From assembly GCA_019247605.1 (NCBI GenBank), contig JAFBAS010000152.1, positions 16,142 to 80,141 of the forward strand: a stretch of DNA of 64,000 nucleotides. The letters are read 5' to 3'. Position numbers and translations under genes: made by a program. A model generated the notes under the pieces. That model was not told the origin of the DNA. It saw only the letters and a list, made by a program, of their open reading frames with translations, and did not search any database. Below are positions 31,160 to 43,479 of the stretch, piece by piece. The first letter of the stretch is position 1. Each line of letters opens with the position of its first letter. This DNA comes from Hyphomicrobiales bacterium. Lineage in GTDB: Bacteria > Pseudomonadota > Alphaproteobacteria > Rhizobiales > Beijerinckiaceae.

Positions 31160-31938
31160 TGCGGCTCGATTCCCTTGTCGCGCAGGCGCCGACGCTCCAG
31201 AGTCTTGGCGACGCGCAAATATCGGTAAAAGGCAAAATTCATGGCGGTCATGAAACCGTAAATGCCGCGAAGAAAGTGGCGGCGTCCGAAATAGGCCTTG
31301 AGAAAAGCTCCGGGGAATTCGAGGAAGACGCGAAGCGTCGTCACTTTGATGCCACGCGCCTCGAGATCGAGCACCTGCGCATCCGTGTAGCTATTGAGCT
31401 TCTCGAGCTGGTGGCCCAGCGAGCGCACCGAGATGTGGCGAATGCGGCCCTTGAGTCGCGCCACTTTTGCGCCGGGTACCAGATCGACCCGATCATGCAC
31501 CGGGGAGGGATTGTAGCTCCCCTTGTCGCGCCGGTAGAGGCGCACGGGCGTGAGCGCGTAGCCCAAGGGATGGGGCTCATCTTCTCCTGGGAAAACCTCA
31601 TGAATGGCGATTTCGTAGGCGTCTGCCTCCGGCTGGCCATGCGCGAAAAGCCCTGCGATTTCTGCCCGGAGTGCCGGCGACAAGACTTCGTCCGCATCCA
31701 GATTGAGGAGCCAGGGGTGGCGGCATTCCCGTTCGGCAAAGCGCTTTTGTGGGCCATATCCCGGGAATGGATGCTCGATGAGGCGCGCGCCATGTCGGCG
31801 TGCCACGTCCTGCGTGCCGTCATCGGAGCCCGAATCGACCACCACCACATCGCCTGCGAGATCGCCGAGCGCCTCGAGAACGAGCGGCAGCCGGTCGGCC
31901 TCGTTGTAGGTGATAATGAATACGGAAAGGGGGAGCAT
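31156..31938 (-). CDS. Glycosyltransferase family 2 (LPS core type)
   Basis: LSVFIITYNEADRLPLVLEAL...VVVDSGSDDGTQ...LLNLDADEVLS. Confidence 0.9.
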   Translation of the reverse strand: MLPLSVFIITYNEADRLPLVLEALGDLAGDVVVVDSGSDDGTQDVARRHGARLIEHPFPGYGPQKRFAERECRHPWLLNLDADEVLSPALRAEIAGLFAHGQPEADAYEIAIHEVFPGEDEPHPLGYALTPVRLYRRDKGSYNPSPVHDRVDLVPGAKVARLKGRIRHISVRSLGHQLEKLNSYTDAQVLDLEARGIKVTTLRVFLEFPGAFLKAYFGRRHFLRGIYGFMTAMNFAFYRYLRVAKTLERRRLRDKGIEPQ

Positions 31939-32465
31939 GACCCGCGGTTCTGCCTCGCCGAAATTGCCGAATGTGACTCTCGCGATTTCTTGCCGATGAT
32001 CCGTTCGGAAAGAAAGCGAGAAAGATCATGCCCTAAGCGAAGCGCAATTGGCATGTTCGCACCTGTCCGGCAAGCCGGGATCATGTCGATCGCGTTGATA
32101 CCCCGAGTCGGTCATGACGCGCTCCGACCACACACAAAGCGCCTCCGGGAGAAGCTGCGCCCGAAGGGGTGGTTATCGGATCGTTAAGCGGGTCATGGGG
32201 TGGCTTGGTGCTACATAGCGATCCGGTCCACCCTCAAGTCCAATACACGCTATCAGGATAATTAGAATTTAATTCAAATGCTTAGCGTTTGCGCTTGGCT
32301 AAGTTGCCCCCGCTCGTTCGGCTCCGCCGGGTTAACACCTGCTTAATTTGCATGGACGAAAGCGCAGTCATGCCTCAGGTGCAACACAATCTCGTCACAA
32401 TGCCAGACCCGCTTGTTGCTCCGGGAGCACAGCCACCGGAAAGGGATTGAGCTAGAGCCATATTA

Positions 32466-32510
32466 GAATTCGGTTCGATCGGAATTAGCGCCGTCGAACC
32501 GAACCAAATT
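32466..32510 (+). promoter_or_regulatory. 5'-UTR stem-loop of outer-membrane protein gene
   Basis: Perfect 10-bp inverted repeat TTCGGTTCGA (32469-32478)/TCGAACCGAA (32494-32503) about 60 nt before the start codon. Confidence 0.5.
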
Positions 32511-32560
32511 CTCCGGCCGCGCGTTCATGAGAGCCGGAGCGGGTTGATGATGAGGAGAGC

Positions 32561-33397
32561 TTGATGAAGAAGTTTCTTTTGGCCACGACGGCTTTGGCGA
32601 TGTCAGGCATCGCGGCTTCCGCCGCGGATTTGCCGACCCGTAAGGGTGCGCCGATCGCCCCGGCCTACATTCCGGCCTTCACCTGGACGGGGTTCTACGC
32701 CGGTTTGAATGCCGGTGTGGGTTGGGCCAACAACAGCAACAACAACTTGCCGATCGGCGCCATCCCGGTTGGTGGCTTTGTTCCCTCGAGCAGCAACAAC
32801 AATGCCGGCTTCGTGGGCGGCGGCCAGGTCGGCTACAACTATCAATTCGGCCTCGGGCAGGGCATGGTGATCGGTGGTGAAGCCGACATCCAATATGTCG
32901 GCATCGACGCCCGGCACAACCAGGTGCCGTTCACCTTTGCCAACACTCCGGGCACGACCTTCTTCCAGGGGTCGGGACGGAGTAATGGAAACTTTCTCGG
33001 CACGGTCCGTGCACGGCTCGGCTACGGCTGGGATCGGGTACTCGTCTACGGCACGGGCGGCCTCGCCTACGGCGATGTTGGTGGCAATCGTAACAACGGC
33101 GCCTTTGCGGTCACGAACGCCGGTTCTGTCGATCCGTTCACCGGCACGGTTGCGGCGACCAATGTCACGACGCCTCTGGGCAACAATGGCTCCAAGACGC
33201 GAACCGGCTGGACCCTTGGCGGCGGTGTCGAATACGCCATCTGGCAGAACTGGACGATCAAGGCTGAATATCTCTATTACAACCTCGGCCACAGCAACAC
33301 GAACTCGGTGCTGACGCCGTTCATCCTCACGAGCAGCCGACACAACGACACCTCCGGCAACATCGTTCGAGCCGGCGTGAACTATAAGTTCTGGTAA
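32561..33397 (+). CDS. Outer-membrane beta-barrel protein (Omp25/31-like)
   Basis: Signal peptide MMKKFLLATTALAMSGIAASAADLP; FTWTGFYAGLNAGVGW; ends VRAGVNYKFW. Confidence 0.93.
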   Translation: MMKKFLLATTALAMSGIAASAADLPTRKGAPIAPAYIPAFTWTGFYAGLNAGVGWANNSNNNLPIGAIPVGGFVPSSSNNNAGFVGGGQVGYNYQFGLGQGMVIGGEADIQYVGIDARHNQVPFTFANTPGTTFFQGSGRSNGNFLGTVRARLGYGWDRVLVYGTGGLAYGDVGGNRNNGAFAVTNAGSVDPFTGTVAATNVTTPLGNNGSKTRTGWTLGGGVEYAIWQNWTIKAEYLYYNLGHSNTNSVLTPFILTSSRHNDTSGNIVRAGVNYKFW

Positions 33398-33420
33398 GCC
33401 CTTCTCGCCTTGAGCGAACA

Positions 33421-33452
33421 AACCGGCGGGCCAAAAGCCCGCCGGTTTTTGC
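33421..33452 (+). terminator. Rho-independent terminator after omp gene
   Basis: AACCGGCGGGCcaaaaGCCCGCCGGTTTTT. Confidence 0.9.
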
Positions 33453-33498
33453 TTGCGTCATTCGCGAGGGACGCTTCCCTTCATCCGCCATGTTTCTT

Positions 33499-34827
33499 TC
33501 ACCGCGGCGGGGTACCGTTAGCGGAAAGCACCTCTCCTGAGAAGTAAAGCGAGCCGGCAAGAAGGATGCGGGGAGGAACTTCCCACGCCCGCGCCGCGAT
33601 TTTTTGAAGCGCCGCCTTGATGCTCGCCGCTTCCTCGGCCTTGAGCCCCGCCTCACGAGCGAATTCGACGACTTCCCGCGAAGGTCGGCCCGCCGTGCTC
33701 GCCGCCATCGGCACCGCGAGAAGCTGCGATACGAGCCCGTGAAAGGGCCGAAGGAAGCCCGCCGTATCCTTGGTGGACAGCATCGCGGCAACCATGACGA
33801 GAGGGCGGGGTGAATGGTGCTCGAGATCGCCCATCGCGGCGGCGAGCACGCGTCCGCCATCCGGATTGTGACCGCCATCGAGCCAGAGCTCGGCCCCCTG
33901 GGGAATCAACGCGACGAGCTTGCCTCGGGTAAGGCGTTGCAGTCGCGCCGGCCATTCGGCCGAGCGAAGGCCGCTTTCGAAATGGCTGGCGGTGAGCGTC
34001 GCCAGCTTGGCGGTTCGCAAGGTCGCAATGCCGGTTGCGGCGTTGATATGCTGATGGCGGCCAGGCAGGCGCGGCAGCGGCAGATCGAGGAGGCCTGCAT
34101 CATCCTCGAAGACGAGGCGGCCATTTTCCTCCCGGACGTGGAAATCCTCCCCGCCGAGCACGAGCTTCGAGGCGCTTCTCTGCGCTTCGCGCCGCAGGAC
34201 CAATTCGGCTTCCGGGTAGTCTTGCGGCGCGATGATGGCGGGCGCACCCCGCTTGAAAATGCCGGCCTTCTCGCGCGCGATCTCTTCGAGTGTCGAGCCG
34301 AGCCATTCCTGGTGATCGAGCCCGATCGAGGTGATCACGGTGGCGGCAGGGGTGCGAACCACGTTGGTGGCGTCGCCGCGTCCCCCGACACCGACCTCGA
34401 GCAAGGTCACATCGGCCGGATGGCGGGCGAAGAGCAGGAAGGTTGCCGCCATCGTGATCTCGAAAAAGCTGATCTCGCCACCCGCGTTGATGCGCTCGCA
34501 GCGTTCCAGCGCCTCGACGAGCTCTTCCTCCCCCACGAGCTCGCCGGGCGCATCCTTGCGGCCGAGCCGTATGCGCTCGTGAAAGCGCACGAGATGCGGA
34601 GAGGTGTGCACATGGACCGCGAGGCCCGCCGCCTCGAGCGTTGCTCGCATGAAGGCGACTGTCGAACCCTTGCCGTTCGTCCCGCCCACATGGATGACGG
34701 GCGGCAAGCGCAAATGCGGATCGCCGAGCGCGCCGAGCAAGCGCTCGAGCCGCCCCAAGGAAAGGTCCAGCTTGCGCGCATGCAGTTCCAGAAGACGCTG
34801 CAGCACGACATCCGACGATTGCTTCAT
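33499..34827 (-). CDS. folC: Bifunctional folylpolyglutamate synthase/dihydrofolate synthase
   Basis: VIHVGGTNGKGSTVAFMRATLEAAG; TSPHLVRFHERIRL; LDGGHNPDGG. Confidence 0.94.
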   Translation of the reverse strand: MKQSSDVVLQRLLELHARKLDLSLGRLERLLGALGDPHLRLPPVIHVGGTNGKGSTVAFMRATLEAAGLAVHVHTSPHLVRFHERIRLGRKDAPGELVGEEELVEALERCERINAGGEISFFEITMAATFLLFARHPADVTLLEVGVGGRGDATNVVRTPAATVITSIGLDHQEWLGSTLEEIAREKAGIFKRGAPAIIAPQDYPEAELVLRREAQRSASKLVLGGEDFHVREENGRLVFEDDAGLLDLPLPRLPGRHQHINAATGIATLRTAKLATLTASHFESGLRSAEWPARLQRLTRGKLVALIPQGAELWLDGGHNPDGGRVLAAAMGDLEHHSPRPLVMVAAMLSTKDTAGFLRPFHGLVSQLLAVPMAASTAGRPSREVVEFAREAGLKAEEAASIKAALQKIAARAWEVPPRILLAGSLYFSGEVLSANGTPPR

Positions 34828-34958
34828 GGCGGCCCGGCGCGGTTTCGCCTCGCTTTTGCGAATTTCAAATTTGAATAGCGCGCTGGCGCGGCTGCGCAAG
34901 TCGGACGGCCTATGCGCCACGATGGGATCGGCGCAAAAGTTACGCGAGGGCGAAGGTC

Positions 34959-35873
34959 CTATTCGGCAACGTTCGCGAGCGCCTGCTCCTCGACCACGGG
35001 CATGGCCGCGAGTTTCGGCGCGTGCATCAGCAGGCGGCAAAGCCGGCCGAGCGTCGCCCGCACTTCGGCGCGCGGCACGACCATGTCCACCATGCCGTGC
35101 TGCTTGAGGTATTCGGCTTTTTGAAAGCCGTCCGGCAACTTCTCGCGAATGGTCTGCTCGATGACGCGCGGACCGGCAAAGCCGATGAGGGCGCCTGGCT
35201 CGGCGATGTGCACATCGCCCAGCATCGCATAGGAAGCGGTGACGCCGCCGGTCGTCGGATCTGTCAGGACCACGAGATAAGGCAGCCTCGCCTCGCGCAG
35301 TCTGCGGACGGCGACGGTGGTTCGCGGCATTTGCATAAGCGACAAGATGCCCTCGTGCATGCGCGCTCCGCCGGCGCTCGCAAACAGAATGAGCGGGGTG
35401 CGCCGTGCGATCGCCGCGTCGACCGCGGTGATGATCGCCTCGCCAGCAGCCATGCCGAGCGAGCCGCCCATGAAATGGAAATCCTGAACGGCGATCGTTA
35501 CCGGCATGCCCTCGAGGGTACCGTGCACGACCTTGACCGCATCCTGAAGGCCTGTCTTCGCCTTCGCCTCCTTGAGGCGCTCCGAGTAGCGTTTCGAATC
35601 GCGGAATCGGAGCGGATCGACGGGCACCTCGGGCAAGGGTACATCCTCTTGCGAACCTGGATCGAGCGTGATCGACAGGCGCTGCGCGGCCGTGATGCGC
35701 ATGTGATGATTAGAGCCGGGGATGACCCAGAGATTGGCTTCCACATCCTTGTGGAAGACCAATTGACCCGTCTCCGGGCATTTGATCCAAAGGTTCTCGG
35801 AGGTTTCCCGCCGCAGAAGGCTGCGGATCTTGGGACGCACCACCGTGGTGATCCAGTTCATCGGCCCATCCAT
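34959..35873 (-). CDS. accD: Acetyl-CoA carboxylase carboxyltransferase subunit beta
   Basis: [53 protein letters not shown]. Confidence 0.96.
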   Translation of the reverse strand: MDGPMNWITTVVRPKIRSLLRRETSENLWIKCPETGQLVFHKDVEANLWVIPGSNHHMRITAAQRLSITLDPGSQEDVPLPEVPVDPLRFRDSKRYSERLKEAKAKTGLQDAVKVVHGTLEGMPVTIAVQDFHFMGGSLGMAAGEAIITAVDAAIARRTPLILFASAGGARMHEGILSLMQMPRTTVAVRRLREARLPYLVVLTDPTTGGVTASYAMLGDVHIAEPGALIGFAGPRVIEQTIREKLPDGFQKAEYLKQHGMVDMVVPRAEVRATLGRLCRLLMHAPKLAAMPVVEEQALANVAE

Positions 35874-35989
35874 CGCGTTTCACCGCCTGAAGGCGGAGAG
35901 GGTCAATTCGCGATATAGCACGATGCCTCGAAAACCCTCCAGCTTCGTCGCGTTGGCCCGATCAGGCGAAAAACGCCTCGCGCGATGCT

Positions 35990-36822
35990 CTAAGCCGCCG
36001 CCTTGCGCACGGCCGCGACGCCTTTCGCCAAAGCGCGCACGAGATTTGCGACGGCATCGACCGTTTCGGACGTGGCGCGCCCTTGCCCGTCGAGCGAAGT
36101 CCGGACCGCTTCGACGAGCGAGGAGCCGATCACGACCGCGTCCGCGGCTTCGGCGACCGCCGCGGCATGTTCGGGCGTCTTGACGCCGAAGCCGACCGCG
36201 ACCGGGAGGGGCGTGTGGCGCTTGATCCGCGACACCGCGGCCGAGACCGCACCGAAATCGGGAGTCGCGGCCCCCGTGATGCCGGTGATCGAGACGTAAT
36301 AAACAAAACCTCTGGTGTTCCCGAGCACCTTGGGGAGCCGCTTCTCGTCGGTGGTGGGCGTCGCGAGGCGGATGAAGGCGAGGCCGGACTCGAGCGCCGG
36401 CAGGCAGAGCTCGTCATCTTCTTCGGGGGGCAAATCGACCACAATGAGACCATCGACCCCCGCCGCCTTCGCGTCGTCGAGAAAACGCGCGACGCCGTGG
36501 ATGTAGATCGGGTTGTAATATCCCATCAGGATGATCGGCGTCTCGCGGTCGTGCTCGCGAAAATCGCGCACCAGCGCGAGCGTCTTCACGAGCGTTTCTC
36601 CTCCCTTGAGCGCTCGCAAGCCCGAGGCCTGAATCGCCGGGCCATCCGCCATCGGATCGGTGAAAGGCATGCCGAGCTCGATGATGTCGGCTCCCGCTTC
36701 CGGCAGGGCCTTTACGATCTCGAGCGAAGTCGCGTGGTCAGGATCCCCCGCTGTGACGAAAGTCACGAGCGCGGCGCGCTCGCTCGCGCGGCATTGCTCG
36801 AAACGAGCGGAAAGGCGCGTCG

Positions 36823-36826
<4 letters not shown>
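35990..36826 (-). CDS. trpA: Tryptophan synthase subunit alpha
   Basis: [44 protein letters not shown]. Confidence 0.96.
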
Positions 36827-38046
<1,220 letters not shown>

Positions 38047-38065
38047 AGGCTTCTCCTGCGTTACC

Positions 38066-38710
38066 TCAAGCCGCGGCGGCGCGGGCGGCGCGAACGAAGG
38101 CTGCGATCATGGCCTCATCTTTTAGGCCGGGCGCGCGCTCTACGCCAGAAGAGACGTCGACACCGCCCGGTCGCGCGACCCGGATGGCCTCGCCGACATT
38201 GCTCGCATCGAGCCCTCCCGAAAGCATGAACGGCGCAGGCGTCACAAAGTCCTCGAGCAAACGCCAATCGAAAGCGAACCCGTTCCCGCCCGGATGTGCC
38301 GCATCAGCCGGCGCCTTGGCGTCGATGAGAATCCTGTCGGCATTGACGTATTTTCTTGCCGCCTCGAGATCCGCGCGGCCCGCAATGCCGACTGCTTTCA
38401 TCAGCGGAACCTTGAACTTCGCGCGCAAATACTCGATCCGCTCCGGTGGCTCTCCACCGTGCAATTGGAGGAGATCGGGCCGCAACGCATCGATGATGTC
38501 ACAGACCGTGCTTTCATCCGCATCGACGGTGAGCGCCACGATGGCGGCGCGCCCGCGTGCGCTCTTGCCGAGTTCACAAGCCTTTCCGAGCGAGACATGG
38601 CGCGGACTTCTCTCAAAGAAGACAAAGCCGACCATGTCGGCGCCGGCATCCACCGCCGCTTCGACCGAGCTTTGCGTCGAAAGTCCGCAGATTTTCACGA
38701 CAAGCGACAT
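38066..38710 (-). CDS. trpF: Phosphoribosylanthranilate isomerase
   Basis: [46 protein letters not shown]. Confidence 0.95.
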   Translation of the reverse strand: MSLVVKICGLSTQSSVEAAVDAGADMVGFVFFERSPRHVSLGKACELGKSARGRAAIVALTVDADESTVCDIIDALRPDLLQLHGGEPPERIEYLRAKFKVPLMKAVGIAGRADLEAARKYVNADRILIDAKAPADAAHPGGNGFAFDWRLLEDFVTPAPFMLSGGLDASNVGEAIRVARPGGVDVSSGVERAPGLKDEAMIAAFVRAARAAAA

Positions 38711-38938
38711 ATCCGACTCGATTGCGATAGTTTCCGTGCCTCGCCGCTCCCCCTCTTCACGGTTCTCCTATCACAATCGTGAACCCGGGATCGAGGGCGG
38801 GGCCAGGCCGGCTGAGCGTCTGTGTCGTCCGCCTTTCTCTCGTTCACCCTGGAGTTGATGGACAGCGAACGCGAATTGTCTCACAATCGCCTGAAAAGGG
38901 CCGCGATTCGTCGCCGCTTCAGATGAAGGGACAGATCC

Positions 38939-40621
38939 ATGAGCGTTACCGCCATGACGCCGGGCTCCGACATGGAAGTCCGCCCGATGACGCCCGCCGA
39001 AAAGAAGGTGATCTTCGCTTCTTCGCTGGGCACGGTCTTCGAATGGTACGATTTCTACCTTTACGGCACGCTCGCCGCCTTCATCGGCGCGCAATTCTTC
39101 ACGCCGTTGAGCGCGACGGGGAAAACACTCGCCGCGCTCCTCGCATTCGCGGCGGGCTTCCTGGTTCGCCCGCTCGGGGCGCTGGTCTTCGGGCCGATCG
39201 GGGATCTGGTGGGCCGCAAATACACCTTCCTGATCACCATCGTAATCATGGGACTTTCGACATTTCTGGTCGGCGTCCTGCCGAGTTATGCTTCCATCGG
39301 GTCGCTCGCACCCATCATCCTGATCACGCTGCGCCTGCTTCAAGGGCTCGCGCTCGGCGGTGAATACGGGGGAGCGGCGACTTATGTCGCGGAGCACGCG
39401 CCTCATGGCCAGCGCGGCAACTACACCTCTTGGATACAGACGACCGCGACGCTTGGCCTTGCGCTTTCGATCGCGGTTATTCTCATAACGCGCCTGTCGA
39501 TGGGCGAAGCGGATTTCGCTCGCATCGGCTGGCGTTATCCGTTCCTCATTTCCGCGATCCTGGTTGCGATCTCGGTCTGGATCCGCCTGCAATTGCAGGA
39601 ATCACCCGCCTTCCGAAAAATGAAGGAAGAGGGCACACATTCGACGGCGCCGCTTTCGGAAGCCTTCGGGCGCTGGTCGAACGCCAAGATCGCCTTGTTG
39701 GCGCTGCTTGGAGGCACCGCGGGGCAGGCGGTCGTCTGGTATTGCAACCAATTTTACTCGCTCTTCTTTCTTCTCAACACGCTCAAGGTCAATCTCGTCG
39801 ACGCTAACGTGATGGTCGGGATCGCGCTCGTCATCGGCGCCATCTTCTTCGTCGTGTTCGGGCGGCTTTCCGACAGAATAGGCCGCAAGCCCATTATTCT
39901 CGCCGGCTGCCTGCTCGCAGCGCTCACCTTGTTCCCGATCTTCAAGGGGCTCACGCATTTTGCCAATCCGGCGCTTGAAGCAGCGATCGCCAGCGCGCCG
40001 GTGACGGTCATCGCCGATCCGGCCGAGTGCTCCTTCCAATTCAATCCGGTGGGCACGGCAACCTTCCGTACCTCTTGCGACATCGCCAAATCGGTGCTGG
40101 CGGCAAATTCGGTTTCCTACAACAACGAAGCGGCGCCGGCAGGCTCGGTGGCGAAGATCAAGATCGGCGACAAGGAAGTTTCCTCCTTCAACGGCGTCGG
40201 CATGGGAGATGAGTTCGCCGCCAAGAACAAGGCCTTCACCGATGCGGTCGTCACCAATATTCGTGCGGTCGGCTATCCGGCGACCGCCAACCCTGATGCC
40301 ATCAACCGCCCCATGGTGGTGCTTTTGCTGGTCATCTTGATGGCCTATGTGGGCATGGTTTACGGCCCGATCGCAGCAATGCTCGTCGAGCTTTTTCCGA
40401 CACGCATCCGCTACACGGGAATGTCGCTTCCCTACCACATCGGCAATGGCTGGTTCGGCGGCTTCCTGCCGTTCCTCGCGGCCGCCATGGTGGCGCAATA
40501 CGGCGACATCTATTTCGGGCTCTGGTACCCGATAGCCATCGCGGTCATGACTTTCGTGATCGGCCTTTTGCTCCTTCCCGAGACGAAGGATCGCGACATC
40601 TACACCTACAAGGGCGAGTAG
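38939..40621 (+). CDS. MFS transporter, metabolite:H+ symporter-like, with about 100-aa extra-membrane insertion
   Basis: SSLGTVFEWYDFYLYGTLAAFIGAQFF; RLLQGLALGGEYGGAATYVAEHAP; DRIGRKPIILAGC. Confidence 0.9.
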   Translation: MSVTAMTPGSDMEVRPMTPAEKKVIFASSLGTVFEWYDFYLYGTLAAFIGAQFFTPLSATGKTLAALLAFAAGFLVRPLGALVFGPIGDLVGRKYTFLITIVIMGLSTFLVGVLPSYASIGSLAPIILITLRLLQGLALGGEYGGAATYVAEHAPHGQRGNYTSWIQTTATLGLALSIAVILITRLSMGEADFARIGWRYPFLISAILVAISVWIRLQLQESPAFRKMKEEGTHSTAPLSEAFGRWSNAKIALLALLGGTAGQAVVWYCNQFYSLFFLLNTLKVNLVDANVMVGIALVIGAIFFVVFGRLSDRIGRKPIILAGCLLAALTLFPIFKGLTHFANPALEAAIASAPVTVIADPAECSFQFNPVGTATFRTSCDIAKSVLAANSVSYNNEAAPAGSVAKIKIGDKEVSSFNGVGMGDEFAAKNKAFTDAVVTNIRAVGYPATANPDAINRPMVVLLLVILMAYVGMVYGPIAAMLVELFPTRIRYTGMSLPYHIGNGWFGGFLPFLAAAMVAQYGDIYFGLWYPIAIAVMTFVIGLLLLPETKDRDIYTYKGE

Positions 40622-40647
40622 CCGCTCGCCGCGCAAAGCCGGGAAGT

Positions 40648-40684
40648 CACAAATGGCCGGGCACTGCCCGGCCATTTTTTTATC
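40648..40684 (+). terminator. Rho-independent terminator after MFS gene
   Basis: AATGGCCGGGCactGCCCGGCCATTTTTTT. Confidence 0.88.
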
Positions 40685-41300
40685 ACGAAATGCCATGGCG
40701 AGACGGAAAGAACCGGGGCTCGCGCCAATTGCGAACCAATCCTTGACTAGAAGGTCGCAAACCGCGCCTCACCCATTAACCTTCGGGGAATGAAGTGAAC
40801 AAAGCCAAGACGAATCGTCATTTCCGATTCGCGCTCACCTTCGCGGCAAATGACAACCCCTGATGCTCATCGGATCGGGCTTTTGACGGGGATGGTTAGC
40901 GAGACGTTCAGGCCCCACCTCGCTCGGCTCGCTCATCGAGTAACGATGAGCACCAGACGAGAACACAGGCCAAACGAATCGGCGATTTCCCGCCAGAACG
41001 AAAAAGGGTCAGTGCTTTCGGAGACACCTGTCCCTTCAGGACCCGAGGGTTTTGTGAAGTCTCGAAAACGAGACTCGAGCGCCTCGGGCGAATTTGCGAT
41101 CGGCCGAGATTCGCTTCGCCTTCCATTATTCTGGCGCCGATGGCGCAAGGATTTGACGCGCGTCTGGCCCTTCCCGACGCAACGATCGTCCCGATCCGAA
41201 ACGTTCGGGCGCACCCTCGTGGCGCATTGATGGAATCGTCAAAATCGCGCGACCGAGCGGGGCTCGCCCCATCCGGCTTGCACGCCGAGCCGGGCGTGGT

Positions 41301-42179
41301 TCACCGGCCGGAAAGCGCGATCGCTTTCGCCTCTGCGACGGAGGCTCCCCCGGCATCCGTCAAGGTGATGCGCGCCGGAATGAGGAAATGTGAACCTGGC
41401 GCCGGCACGAGCGTGACCGCAATGCGATAATCGCGCATTTTCGTGCTGAATTCATCACCTTCGACGCTTTCTCCGGCGACCGGCACATAGGTGGCGGTGC
41501 AGGTGAGCGCCTCGCCGGCGACATCCGTCTTGACCAGCCCAACGTAGCTCATGACGAGATCGAAGCGTCGCCGACCATCGTAGATCCGCAGATTCCTGTC
41601 GCAATTCGTGCGATCGAGCCCGTTCGTGCCCGCGACCGGCAGGAACATGGCGCTCAACGGATCGAGCACAGCTTTCTGATCGGCATCGGACAGCGGAGTG
41701 AACGCCGGAAGCGAGCGCGGGTCGTAGGCGACCGCGCTGCTGTCCTTGAACAATCCGCCGGACTTTTTCTTGACGATGCGGACGCTTTGCAACCTGTCGC
41801 CCGCAAAGGTGAAGTTCCGGGTCTCGGAAAGCGAGCGAATCGAATAGTCGAGCGTGGCCGATGCTGGAGAGAGCCCTTGCGGCGAGAGCGCGCCCGAGGT
41901 GCGCGCCAGCGCGGGGCCGACCGCAAAGGAGTGCGCCGAGGCACTCGGGCGAAACGAGAGGGCGAGTTGGTAGGCCGTGCCTGTCGAGGTGTATTGAACC
42001 GTGGCACGGCCGACGTCCAAGCTGAGCAACCCGTCATATTCCACTTCATAGGTCACGCTGATCGACGGCGAAGTCGCGCGAGCGCTGGTGAGAGTGAGGA
42101 GAAGTGCCGGCGTGGCCAGGATGACCGCCCCGATGACCGCTCTTGGAACGGCCGGCGAAAATCCGCCGGATCTTTTCAC
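41301..42179 (-). CDS. DUF3108 domain-containing secreted protein (copy 2)
   Basis: Signal peptide; VLDPLSAMFLPVAGTNGLDRTNCDRNLRIYDGRRRFDL, similar to the upstream neighbour. Confidence 0.75.
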   Translation of the reverse strand: MKRSGGFSPAVPRAVIGAVILATPALLLTLTSARATSPSISVTYEVEYDGLLSLDVGRATVQYTSTGTAYQLALSFRPSASAHSFAVGPALARTSGALSPQGLSPASATLDYSIRSLSETRNFTFAGDRLQSVRIVKKKSGGLFKDSSAVAYDPRSLPAFTPLSDADQKAVLDPLSAMFLPVAGTNGLDRTNCDRNLRIYDGRRRFDLVMSYVGLVKTDVAGEALTCTATYVPVAGESVEGDEFSTKMRDYRIAVTLVPAPGSHFLIPARITLTDAGGASVAEAKAIALSGR

Positions 42180-43054
42180 TTCTCGGCTCCCGCCTGGGCG
42201 CCTGGCGTTCTTGCCTCTGAATTGTCGGCGCGAGGCCGAGCGCTCACCGCATCGATTTCGAGCATGCCGAACAAGGTGCGTACCGAAATTTTCACCGGGA
42301 CCAGAAGGTGCGTGCCGGCGACAGGCGCAAGTTCGACCTCCATCTCGCGATTCTCGGCCATGTAGCTCGTGGCGCGCAATGAGGTGCGATGGCCGGCGAT
42401 CGGGGTGTAGCGTGCCGAGCAGACAAGTGCTGGACCCGAATAGCCGGTGAAGGCGGCGTTGCCTGTTCGCGCATAGCTCAAGGTCACATCGAAACGCGCC
42501 ACACCGTCGAACACGGCGAGCTTGCGGTCGCAGCCGGATGGATCGAGCGGCTTTTCGGGACGTGGGGCCGGCATCACGAGCGCGCTGATCGGATCGAGCA
42601 CATCGATCTTGTTGGCTTCCGTCACGGGGACGCGATCGTCGAAAGCATCGACTGGCGGTTTCACCTCGAGACCCGCGACCGTCCCTCCTTGAAGCACCAT
42701 TCGTACTGTCCGCACGGCGTGGCCGTTCGTCGTGGTGATGGCATAGGAGACGGGCGTCGGTCGGGCCCCGGCGAGCGAGCCCGTCGCCTCCGCCGCGCCG
42801 CGCGCGCCAGTGAGCAGGCCGGCGATACCAGAAAGCCGCATGGCGAGCTTGGCGCGGTAAGTCGCAGCCGTGCTGGCAAGGGTGAGCGAGGCATCGCCGA
42901 CCGAAAGGCCGGCAAGCGTGATCGCATAGGCCGCGCTCAGACCCTCCGATCGTGCCTCACCATGAGCTGCAAGAAGCACGACCGCCGTGGCGAAAAGCCC
43001 AATGGCGCGTCTTCGGGCGAATCTCGGCATGGCGAATCTTGACGTGCCTTTCAT
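42176..43054 (-). CDS. DUF3108 domain-containing secreted protein (copy 1)
   Basis: [33 protein letters not shown]...[19 protein letters not shown]; 4-bp overlap with copy 2. Confidence 0.82.
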   Translation of the reverse strand: MKGTSRFAMPRFARRRAIGLFATAVVLLAAHGEARSEGLSAAYAITLAGLSVGDASLTLASTAATYRAKLAMRLSGIAGLLTGARGAAEATGSLAGARPTPVSYAITTTNGHAVRTVRMVLQGGTVAGLEVKPPVDAFDDRVPVTEANKIDVLDPISALVMPAPRPEKPLDPSGCDRKLAVFDGVARFDVTLSYARTGNAAFTGYSGPALVCSARYTPIAGHRTSLRATSYMAENREMEVELAPVAGTHLLVPVKISVRTLFGMLEIDAVSARPRADNSEARTPGAQAGAEK

Positions 43055-43191
43055 CTCTCACCTATACACCTCGCCCGAAGACGTCATTCACAATTTACGG
43101 TGAGGCAGCGGTCCATCGCAGCGAATTGTCGCCTGCGAATCTTGTCTGGAACGGCGATGCCTCTCGATTTTGTCCGAAGAAAGGAACCGCC

Positions 43192-43479
43192 ATGTCTCGC
43201 CGTTGCGAGCTGACCGGAAAGGCCGTGTTGGGCGGCCATCTCGTAAGCCATTCCAACCGTAAGACGAAGCGCGTCTTTCGGCCGAACCTCTGCGCCGTGA
43301 CTTTGCAGTCGGAGGTGCTCGAGCGTTCCGTGAGGCTGCGCGTCAGCGCCAACGCGCTGCGTTCGGTCGAGCACCGCGGCGGGCTCGATGCCTTCCTGGC
43401 CAAGGCCTCGGAAGGCGAGCTTTCGCCCAATGCGCGCGCCTTGAAGCGCGAGATCGCCAAGAAAGCGGCGCAGGGCTAA
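43192..43479 (+). CDS. rpmB: 50S ribosomal protein L28
   Basis: [33 protein letters not shown]. Confidence 0.96.
   Translation: MSRRCELTGKAVLGGHLVSHSNRKTKRVFRPNLCAVTLQSEVLERSVRLRVSANALRSVEHRGGLDAFLAKASEGELSPNARALKREIAKKAAQG

Noticed and set aside
40850-41230. 126-aa ORF in the MFS-DUF3108 gap
   Set aside because: Low-complexity Arg/Ser translation spanning hairpins; no start context or motif
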